A stretch of DNA of 32,788 nt from an uncultured Prevotellaceae bacterium. GTDB taxonomy: Bacteria > Bacteroidota > Bacteroidia > Bacteroidales > Bacteroidaceae. The notes under the pieces are model-generated. The model made no database searches. It saw only the letters and a program-made list of their open reading frames with translations, and was not told where the DNA came from. A program made the position numbers and the translations under genes. Location of the stretch: the NCBI GenBank assembly GCA_902770845.1, contig CACXUV010000029.1, positions 1 through 32,788 of the forward strand, read 5' to 3'. This document shows, in pieces, positions 5,929 through 14,900 of this stretch (within the stretch, counting starts at the first letter, position 1; each line of letters begins with the position of its first letter).

Positions 5929-7128
5929 TCATCGGGCACTGCCGGCATGCAGCACGCCCTGATTGATGATGGCAAAACAGAGCTGGTGGTCGTTGGCCGC
6001 CGTGCAGTAGCCTGCCAGCGAAATGATGCCCGTGAGGGTGCCCGTCTTGGCGCGCACGTTTTCCTGGGCAGCTGTCCTGCACATGCGTTTCTCCAGCGTT
6101 CCGTCGATGCCGGCAATGGGCAGTGAGGGCAGCAGGTGGCTGTAGATGTGGGGCTTGAGCCAGGCGTGGCGCAGCAAGGCCACCAGCAGCTGGGGCGACA
6201 CGTAGTTGTAGAGCGAAAGACCACAGCCGTCGGCAAAGCGGAAGTTGCGGGTGTCGAGTCCCAGGTGTGTGGCCAGCTGTTTCTCCAGCGTGCGGGCGTG
6301 TATGGCGCGGGCCGGACGGTTGCCGTAGCAGGCCGCCAGCTGATAGAAAAGGGCCTCGGCTGCCAGGTTGTCGCTCTCCTTCATCATGGGCAGCAGCAGT
6401 TGGTCGATGGTGTGCTGGCAGCTGGTCAGCATGACGGCGCCCCCGGGGCGGCGCCCCGTGTCGAGGGTCATGCTGTCTGTCACCATGCCGCTGCGCTTCA
6501 GTTCGGCTGCGAAGCGCTCCAGGAAGTTGGCCTTCTTGCCCACGAGCAGGGGCGAGAGCGTGGGGTTCTTGTCGTCCCAGCACCAGCCTTCGCCCCAGCG
6601 CAGCGTGTCTTTCATCGATACGTCGGCCACCAGGCGCCCCTTCAGCGTGTCGATGCCCAGGTGGCGCAACTCGTAGACGAAGTCGCGCAGATCGCCAATA
6701 TCGAACAGCGGATCCATGCCGCCCACCACGTAGAGATCGCCCGTGAAGGTGGCACCGGCTATTTCGCCCTTGCGATAGAGCGAGGTGGTGAGCACGTGGT
6801 CGGAGGGCAGATGGTCCAGGGCTGTGATGGCCGTGACCAGCTTCATGGTGGAGGCGGGGCGCATGCTGTGACGGTGGTGGTGGCAGTAGAGGGCCGAGTC
6901 GGCCGTGAGGTCCCACACCATGAGGCCCAGCTGGGTGGTCTCCAGCAGTGGGTCGGCCAGCAGCGAGTCCAGTCTTGCCTGCACGTTTTGCGGCCATGGC
7001 AGATGGGCCGGAATGCTGTCGGCCAGTGCCACGGTGTCTTCAAGAATGTAGTCTTCGTCTTCGTCGAACTGAGCCCAGATGGGGGCGACGAAACACAGGA
7101 GTAGCAGAAAAATTGTATATTTCTTCAT
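5929..7128 (-). CDS. dacB: D-alanyl-D-alanine carboxypeptidase/endopeptidase, PBP4 family
   Basis: A 399-residue periplasmic penicillin-binding protein that trims or cleaves peptidoglycan stem peptides. It has a signal peptide (MKKYTIFLLLLCFVAPIWA, about residues 1-19). All three serine-acyltransferase motifs are present in order: S93-T-M-K96 in RPASTMK with the nucleophile Ser93, SDN in MKESDNLAAEA, and KTGT in VRAKTGTLTG. The protein is shorter than the usual 450-500 residues of the family, so an accessory domain is probably reduced. The frame stays open far upstream, antisense to nadB, but the signal peptide fixes the start at 7128, just downstream of a minus-strand -7 element at 7137-7144. 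It is divergent from nadB with 57 bases between the start codons. Confidence 0.92.
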   Translation of the reverse strand: MKKYTIFLLLLCFVAPIWAQFDEDEDYILEDTVALADSIPAHLPWPQNVQARLDSLLADPLLETTQLGLMVWDLTADSALYCHHHRHSMRPASTMKLVTAITALDHLPSDHVLTTSLYRKGEIAGATFTGDLYVVGGMDPLFDIGDLRDFVYELRHLGIDTLKGRLVADVSMKDTLRWGEGWCWDDKNPTLSPLLVGKKANFLERFAAELKRSGMVTDSMTLDTGRRPGGAVMLTSCQHTIDQLLLPMMKESDNLAAEALFYQLAACYGNRPARAIHARTLEKQLATHLGLDTRNFRFADGCGLSLYNYVSPQLLVALLRHAWLKPHIYSHLLPSLPIAGIDGTLEKRMCRTAAQENVRAKTGTLTGIISLAGYCTAANDHQLCFAIINQGVLHAGSAR

Positions 7129-7136
7129 TTCACGTG

Positions 7137-7165
7137 CAAATCTACGAATTTTTTTTGTATTTTTG
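7137..7165. promoter_or_regulatory. Divergent promoter region, dacB and nadB
   Basis: On the minus strand TAGATTTG (7144 to 7137) precedes dacB by only 8 bases, implying a very short leader. On the plus strand TATTTTTG (7158-7165), followed by caccc, precedes nadB by 20 bases. Both fit TAnnTTTG. Convincing -33 boxes are not visible. Confidence 0.5.
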
Positions 7166-7185
7166 CACCCATAAACACTAAAACA

Positions 7186-8775
7186 ATGGTTTACAAGTAC
7201 GATTTCTTGATTATAGGTGCCGGCGTGGCCGGCATGAGTTATGCTCTGAAGGTGGCTCGCGCCAAGAAAGGGTCGGTGTGCATGATCTGCAAGACCAGCC
7301 TGGACGAGGCCAACACCTCGTTTGCCCAAGGCGGCGTGGCCAGTGTGACCAACCTGGCCGTGGACAACTTTGAAAAGCACATTGAGGACACGATGATTGC
7401 AGGCGACTACATCAGCGACCGTGCAGCCGTGGAGCAGGTGGTGCGTGGCGCGCCTGAGCAAATCAAGGAATTGGTGCAGTGGGGCGTGCAGTTCGACCGC
7501 AAGGAGGACGGCACGTTCGACCTGCATCGTGAGGGTGGTCACAGCGAGTTTCGCATTCTTCACCATGCCGACGACACGGGAGCCGAGATTCAGCGCGGAC
7601 TGATGGCCGCCGTGAGGGCCTGTCCCGACATCACGGTGAAGGAGAACCACTTTGCCGTGGAAATCATTACGCAGCACCACCTGGGGGCCAAGGTGACACG
7701 ACGCACGCCCTACATCAACTGCTACGGTGCCTATGTGCTGAACCCTGAGACGGAGAAGGTGGACACCTATCTGGCTAAAATCACGCTGATGTGCACCGGT
7801 GGCTGCGGCGCCGTGTATCAGACCACGACCAACCCCGTGATTGCCACGGGCGACGGCGAGGCCATGGTGTATCGCGCCAAGGGCACGGTGGAGGGCATGG
7901 AGTTTGTGCAGTTCCATCCCACGGCGCTCTATTCGCCGGGCGAGACCCATCCCGCCTTCCTCATTACTGAGGCCATGCGCGGCTATGGCGGTATTCTGCG
8001 ACTGCCCAACGGCGAGAGCTTCATGGAGAAATATGACGAGCGCCTGAGCCTGGCCCCGCGCGACATCGTGGCACGTGCCATCGATAAGGAAATGAAAATA
8101 CACGGTCTGGACCACGTGTGTCTGGACGTGACCCACAAGAACGCCGACGAAACGCGGCGCCACTTCCCCAACATCTATCAGAAATGCCTGTCGATGGGCA
8201 TCGACATCACGACCGACTACATTCCCGTGCGCCCGGCTGCCCACTACATGTGCGGCGGCATCAAGGTGGACCTGAACGGACAGTCGAGCATTGAGCGACT
8301 CTACGCCATTGGCGAATGCTCATGCACCGGACTACATGGCGGCAACCGACTGGCATCGAACTCGCTCATCGAGGCTGTGGTCTATGCCGACGCGGCGGCC
8401 CGTCACTCGTTGGAGCATGTGGATCTGTACGACTTCAATGAGAAGGTGCCCGAGTGGAACGACGAGGGAACGATGAGCAACGAGGAGAAGGTGCTCATTA
8501 CGCAGAGCGTGAAAGAGGTGGGCGAAATCATGTCGAACTATGTGGGCATCGTGCGCAGCGACTTGCGACTGCATCGTGCCTGGGTGCGTCTTGACATGCT
8601 CTATGAGGAAACGGAGAACCTGTTTAAGCGTGTGAAAGCCACGCGCGACATTTGCGAGCTGCGCAACATGATCAACGTGGGCTACCTGATTACCCGCTTT
8701 GCCCTGGAGCGAAAGGAGAGCCGTGGACTGCACTTCACCACCGACTACCCCGTGCATGCCTATGACAAAAAGTAG
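7186..8775 (+). CDS. nadB: L-aspartate oxidase
   Basis: A 529-residue FAD enzyme that oxidises L-aspartate to iminoaspartate, the first step of de novo NAD synthesis; it normally works with quinolinate synthase NadA in the cytoplasm. The N-terminal FAD-binding Rossmann motif is G11-A-G-V-A-G16. Other family signatures are NTSFAQGGVASV, HREGGHSEFRILHH, MEFVQFHPTALY, LAPRDIVARAID, HYMCGGIKVD and LHGGNRLASNSLIEAVV, all in the expected order. A helical C-terminal domain ends RGLHFTTDYP. Length and motifs are those of NadB rather than of fumarate reductase or succinate dehydrogenase flavoproteins. nadA and nadC are not nearby. The ATG at 7186 follows the -7 element at 7158. A 30-bp inverted repeat beyond the stop separates it from convergent sprA. 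Confidence 0.96.
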   Translation: MVYKYDFLIIGAGVAGMSYALKVARAKKGSVCMICKTSLDEANTSFAQGGVASVTNLAVDNFEKHIEDTMIAGDYISDRAAVEQVVRGAPEQIKELVQWGVQFDRKEDGTFDLHREGGHSEFRILHHADDTGAEIQRGLMAAVRACPDITVKENHFAVEIITQHHLGAKVTRRTPYINCYGAYVLNPETEKVDTYLAKITLMCTGGCGAVYQTTTNPVIATGDGEAMVYRAKGTVEGMEFVQFHPTALYSPGETHPAFLITEAMRGYGGILRLPNGESFMEKYDERLSLAPRDIVARAIDKEMKIHGLDHVCLDVTHKNADETRRHFPNIYQKCLSMGIDITTDYIPVRPAAHYMCGGIKVDLNGQSSIERLYAIGECSCTGLHGGNRLASNSLIEAVVYADAAARHSLEHVDLYDFNEKVPEWNDEGTMSNEEKVLITQSVKEVGEIMSNYVGIVRSDLRLHRAWVRLDMLYEETENLFKRVKATRDICELRNMINVGYLITRFALERKESRGLHFTTDYPVHAYDKK

Positions 8776-8857
8776 GAAGAGACAGACGTGGAACGACTGA
8801 CAGGCTGATTATAACAAAGAAAGACGGCGTGTCAGAATAGAACAGACAAAACATATA

Positions 8858-8948
8858 AACTACGAATTTCACGAATGATGCGAATTAAATGGCCCTTGAT
8901 TATCAAATGGCTGTAAAATAATTCGCATCATTCGTGAAATTCGTAGTT
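8858..8948. terminator. Perfect 30-bp inverted repeat between convergent nadB and sprA
   Basis: Bases 8858-8887 are the exact reverse complement of 8919-8948, around a 31-base loop. The arms contain the tacgaatttcacgaat type of sequence. It lies 82 bases after the nadB stop and 41 bases from the sprA stop, followed by tttt on the plus strand, so it is well placed as a bidirectional terminator. The stem is far longer than termination needs, so it may instead be, or derive from, a mobile palindrome. Confidence 0.75.
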
Positions 8949-8989
8949 GTTTTCTTGATACAGTATTCTTCTTGTTGTTGTGATTGCTT

Positions 8990-11900
8990 TTAGCGTGTGA
9001 GCGAGAACTTGAGCGACACGCCGAAGTCTTGCGTCGTGGTGGGGTAGCTGCTGCTCGAGAGCAGTGGCGTGTTGGTCTGGCGGTCGTAGTAGGCCGTGAG
9101 CGTCAGGAAACGCGACAGGGTGTAGTCGGCTGCGATGGAAATCTTCAGCGCCGAGTTGCCGCTGCTGGCCGACGAAACGCCCGTGGCAATGTCGCGCGTG
9201 ATGGCCGCCTGGTTGCGGAACGAAATGTCGATGCGCGTGTTCAGGTCGTGGTTCAGACCACCACGGTTGCTCGACTGGTTCTTCGTCTGCGACTGCCTGT
9301 TGTCGTCTTCTGCCTGCCCTTTCTTCTTGCTTCCCTTCACCTTGCGGCTGCTGGTGCCCGAACCAAAGAGGTTCAGGTTGGTGAACTTATAGCCCAGGCC
9401 AATGACCCAGTCTTTCGACAGGGCCTCGTTGATTTGCACGCTGGTCATGGAGAGGTTCAGCACGCGTGTGGTCTTATACTCAAGCTTGGCCGTGAGGTTG
9501 TTGTTCAGCGTCACGTCGAGACCCAGCAGGGGCGAGAATGCCTCGTTGATGCTCACCGAAGGGATGTTGTACATGGTCGATGGCGTCAGCGAGCCGTCGG
9601 CTCCCATCACGTAGCCCAGGTCGCCCATGTATTCAATCCAGGAACTGTAGGAGTTGTAGGCACCCACGGCGTAGACCGACTTGTAGGCGTGGTTCAGGTT
9701 GACGCTCTTGAAGTGGTCGCGCAGCCAGGGCAACTTCGACAGTCCGGCATACTTCAGGCTCCAGTTGGGCAGCAGGCGCGTGAGCATGGGGAAGATGTCG
9801 AGCGACGAGCTTCCGCCCATGGTGTAGGTGGAAAGAAAGGCCGGAATGAGCACGTCGGCGCTGTAGGGATCGACGGGGTTGGCCGTGCGGCCGGCGTTGT
9901 CGTACTGGGCCTGCACGCGGTCGCGGAAGGCACTCACCTTGTCTCTGAACTTATCGAACGAGGCCGAACGGTAGCCGTTGTTGGCATTGCCCATGCCCTC
10001 AAGCGCACTCTGGATGCTGATGGTGGTCATGTTGAACGTTCCGCTGTAGGTGGTGGGCGTGCCTTCATACATGAACTGCACGCTCTTGGCCTTGGTCATG
10101 GTGCGCGATGCGTTGAGGTCTATCTTCAGGTCGCGCACAGGTTCCAGGGTGGCCTTCAGCTGAAGGTCTTCCGTGGTGCTGCTGTTCGATGGCGTTGCCA
10201 CCGACTCGTTGCACAGCAGCCAGCCGTTGTCGAGTGCTTTCTGCACGTAGTCGTCGCCGTTGAAGCCAAAGGCGAAGTCGAGTCCTGGCGCAAGCACGCT
10301 GCCCGTGCGCTGGCCAAAGGCGTCGCCCACGTTGGGGAGGAAGCCTGGCAGCGTCATGCTGCGCTGGTTGCGATAGCTCAGGTTGACGTTGCGCAGCGAC
10401 ATGAGCAGGCGGGCCGTGTACTGTACGGGGTTGTACCACCACTGCTTGTCGAGCGGCTCCTTGGGCATGACGCTGATCTTGATGTCTACTTTGGGCGTGG
10501 TGGCATCGGCCAGCTCCTGCTTGTTTTCGCGTCGGTTGCGCCTTGTCTGCGTTTTCTTCGTGGCGGTGCTGTCGGTGGCCACGGTGTCGGCTTTGGCTAT
10601 GTCTTCGTTCTTCTTCTTGGTCTCTTTCTTGGTCTTGGCGTTTTGCTGGAAGGCGTCACTGCTCTTGGGCAGCCACACCTTGATGGTGTTGTCGTCTACA
10701 ACCTTCCACTTCAGGCTCACGGTCTTGCCCTGCTTGGTCTTGGCCGTGACGTAGAGGCGCTTCGACTTCTTGCCGTGTTTCACGCTGATGGCACTGTCGG
10801 GCAGCAGCGTCAGCTCGCGCTGATAGGTGTTCTTGTTCTTGGGCAGGGTCTTCTGCTCCTTGGCGTCGTCGGCTTTGGCCTTGTCGTCGGTCTTCTTTGC
10901 GCGCTGGGCAGTGGTCTTTTTCTTGGCTGTGCTGCGTGAAGGTTGCTTCTTGAAGCGCTCGTTGGTGGTCTTCAGGAAGGGTATGTGGTTGTAGAGCGTC
11001 TCCAGATTGAGCGCACCGTTGATGGTCAGGCTGCGGTTGTTCGAGATGGTGTTGCCCAGCGAACTGCCATCGTCCAGGTCGGTGCCGCGCAGCCATGAGT
11101 AGGTGGCATTATAGGAAGCGTCGGCATTCAGCCAGTCGAAGATGGGCAACTTGTTCAAGGGCAACTGGTAGCTGGCCGTGAACGACTGCTGATAGTCGAG
11201 CGGAACACCCCAGTGCTTGATGCTGGTCCACACGGAGTCTTTCCAGGCTGTGTAGCGATCGGGGTACAGGTCCTTGTTCACGGGGGTGTAGGGCTCTTCG
11301 ATTTCAGCATGAGTGGCACTCTGGAAGTTCATGTGCAGGTTCTTTGTCAGGTCCCAGCGCAGCGAGAAGTCGCGGTTCCACAGGAACTGTTCGCTGAACG
11401 TCAGCGGCAGGTTGGGGTCTTCGGTGTTCTCCATGTCGCGCTCCTGCAGCTCATAGTAGGTGCGCGTCAGCTCCGAATTGAAGGCGATGCTTTGCGGCAG
11501 GTAGTTCAGGCCCAGTGCCTTGGGGAAGTCGAGCCACTTCGATTTTCCCTTCAGCCCCTTGAACGGCTCCAGCGTTTTGTAGACGGGAGAGTAGCTGTAG
11601 TTCAGCGCGCCTCGCCACTGGTCTTCTGTTTCCCAAATGGTGGTTTCGCCTGTGGTCTTGCGGTGCGAGTGGCTGTAGCTGAAGGAGAAGTTGGCCGGAT
11701 CGTATGGCATGGGGTTGCGCTTGGTCTTGATTCCCACCCTGACGTTCGACAGCGAGAAGTTTCGGTTGATGTGTTTGGTCACGGCGATGCTCTCGATGGA
11801 GTCGCGTTCGCGCTTGTTTACCGACGACTCCAGGGCGTCGTCGAGCTCCATGTCGCTGTCCAGCGGGTTGTATTTGGGACTGATGGTCTCCTTGTTGTAA

Positions 11901-14900
11901 GAATAATAAAGAGGTGCCGACACCTTGGCTTTCTCGGGGAAGAACTTGCCCAGCTCCAGATTGGCAGTGATGGAATACGACTTTTCGGTCTCAGTGCTGC
12001 GCTGAAGGATGTTCTCTTCCAGTCCGCCGAAGCCGTCGGTGATGTAGCGTCCCGACATGTTTACGGAGCCAAGGTCGCTCAGCTGAATGTTCATGGTGCC
12101 CGAGGCTGCCCAGCCGCCTTCGTTGTTCGACTCGCGCAGTCGCAGCTCGTTGATCCACACCTCGCCCGACTTGAGCTGGCTGCTCAGGTTGCGCACACCG
12201 ATAATCATGGTCTTCACTTCGCCCAGGGTGGGGTTGCCCAGAATGCTGATGCGGTTGTTCGGGTTGTTCGAATCGTAGTCGGTGAACACCTGTGTGTAGC
12301 TGGCCGTTCCGTTGGCGCGTGCCATGTTGCGTGCTTTCTTGAGCTGAGTGAAAATGCTGAGGTCGATGTCGAGCATGTTTTCCTGCGGCCATACGAGCGG
12401 ACGGTCACTGGGCACGTTCCAGCGATAGTTGCCTTCGGGGGTGAGCGTCAGCGGAATGAGATATTCGTAGTAATTGTTCTTGTAGTCGGAACCCAGTCGG
12501 ATGAACACGGCCAGCTGGTTGTTTTCCAGCTGAGTGCTGTTGGGCACCAGGTGGTTGGCATGCACAAACATCTGCAACCGCTTGTATTGGCGCAGGTTCA
12601 GGTTGGTGTTCTTGTAGACAGCCTTCGACTCGTTCTGACTCAGGTTCCTCACGGTGAGGCACAAAGCCTGCTCATTGTCTTCGGTGAGCTGGGGCTGGTT
12701 GGGGTCGGAAGCACGCGAGATGCCTGGCGGCAGCACGTAGGCCACGGGCTTGCGCTCCGTGTTTTCTTCAATGTTCACGGCGCTCATTTCCATCACGCCC
12801 GTCTCGGCTCCAGCCGAAGTCTGCAGATTCTGCTTGTATTGGCGCCATGTGCCGCGCACCAGGTCGAGCGAGCCGAAACGCAGAACGATGGGCTCTTCGA
12901 AGCCGGTGAGGAACATGCGCATGAAGCGGATGCTGGTGAAATCGTTGATGGAGCCTTGCTTCTCCTTGTATTCGGCCAAAGGAATGCGGTACTGATACCA
13001 CCTCACTGTGATAGAATCGCCGTTACGCAGCTTGGCGTTGTAGTCGCGGTGGTCCACAATGTAGCTGTTCTCAGGCTTCTGTCCTCGGTTGTAAGCCTGC
13101 AGTTCGTCGTCGTTGATGGGAATGCGGTACTGGTAGTAGCGCTCATACTCGTTGAGGGTGAAGTCCTGGTTGATGTCTTCCACATCGGGTCCGGTCTTGT
13201 ACGACGTGTCGTAGCTTTCTGTCTGGTTGTCGCTTGCGGGCGAGTTTCCTTGCGGGTTGTTGATTCGCTTGTAGCGATCCATGATGCTCTTGCGCTCGTC
13301 GTCGAAGTCGGAGCCACGGAAGTAGTGGTAGTCGTCGCCGGCAGGGTCGTTGCGCCAGGCTTCGAGCAGACTGTCGTTCTGCACAATGCTGCTGATGGCG
13401 TTCAGCCATTCGGCGTAGGCTCCGAAGGTTCGTTCCTCTTCGTCGGTCAAGCCATTGTAGCCCACGTCTTGCCGTTCGCGCGACCCACTGGTGGTTGCGA
13501 AGGCGTAGGTCTGCGTGGCCTGCTGCGGAATCTTACCCCATTGGGTGGTGGTAAAGGCACTGCTGCCATCGACGGGCATGCCGCTCTCATAGAATTTCTT
13601 TCCGTCGCAGAGCACATCTTCCGACACTTCGCCCAGGTTCAGATACAATTCGCCGCTGTATCGCGATGCAGTTCCGTTCTTGCGGGTGTAGATGTAGGGG
13701 TCGAGCAGCCAAAATTCCACATATTCTATATTAGCTTCTTCAAAGTCGGTGGTTTCCAGTCGGCGCATCATGCCGCCCCACTTCTGTGCCGGATTCTTCA
13801 GTGTTCCGTCGGTATTGAAGTCGAGTGTCAGGTTGTAAGGGCCGCGTTCCTTGGGGTAATAGGCCAGGTTGAGCACGGGCAGCGTGGATGTGGCACCGTT
13901 GTAGGAACTTTGGTCACGGTTGGGATACAGCTCACGCACGTAGACTTCGCGCACATAGTGGTTCGACAGCTGTTCCAGGTCGCTCTTGATGTGGCCAGGC
14001 GTGAGGCTTGACGAGCGGCGCGTGAAGATGGGATCGACGTTGTACCAGGCCAGCAGGGCGCGCTCATAGCCGCTCTTCACAGAGTTCTTGTCGTCGTGGT
14101 CGGCAAACATCGATGGCACGCTTGAAAGCACCCATGCCTTGGGATCGCTCACGTCGATAAGGTTCTTGGTGTTCTCGAAGTCGTCGATATAGGAAGCGTT
14201 GTCCTGTGTGCCGCGTGGTGTGTGGGCGATGAGTTGGGCAAACTCGCCCTGGAAAGTGATGCGCGAAGGCTGGTTGACGTGCAGGAAGGGAATGTAGTTG
14301 AGCATCTTGGTGAGCCATTGCGATTCCTGTTTCCAGTTCAGGTTCACTCCCCAGATGGTGTTGTTCAGCGGCTCTTCGCCCATGTTCACCTTCGAAATGA
14401 GTGCCTGTTCCTGCAGATGTTGCAGTGTGCCGCCCATGGTGAAGTTCTTGCTGAAGTCGTATTCCCAGTTCACACCCAGCATGGTTTTGCGCTGCATGCC
14501 GAAGTGGGTGTTGTCTTCGAGCGACACGCTGACGTTGGTTCCTGCGTCGATGATGCTCTGGTTCAAGATGGTTACCTCGCCAGCCGAATAGTCCACGCTG
14601 TAGTCTGAGCCTTCCTGCAACTCAACACCACCGGCTGTGACCTTCACAGAGCCTTGTGGCACGTTGTAGGCTCCGAGCGAAATGACGCTGCCCGACGTGC
14701 CCTTGTACTGTCCTGTCATGAGGAACTTGTTTTTTTCAGCATTCTGTTTGGCCACGGTCTTGGTTGAGTCATAGAGCGCGTCGAAGCAGTATTTGTCGGC
14801 CACGGAGCCCATGCCGACGCTTTCCAGGTAGCTGCGCAGATACTGGCCGAAGGGTTCGGCTGCGGGCAAGAACACGCGACCGTTGCTCACGGTGTAGCCC

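Noticed and set aside
7126-7141. parS-like site at the dacB start
   Set aside because: It shares the TTTCACGTG core but matches only 11 of 16 bases of the usual parS and overlaps the dacB start codon and -7 element.
7129-8244. In-frame upstream extension of dacB to a 771-residue protein
   Set aside because: The extension is antisense to nadB, and the signal peptide MKKYTIFLLLLCF fixes the real start at 7128.
11213-14011. 932-codon open frame antisense to sprA (and a 651-codon one at 8984-10939)
   Set aside because: Both lie wholly or almost wholly opposite sprA, have no recognisable domain, and are explained by the GC-rich codon pattern of the real gene.
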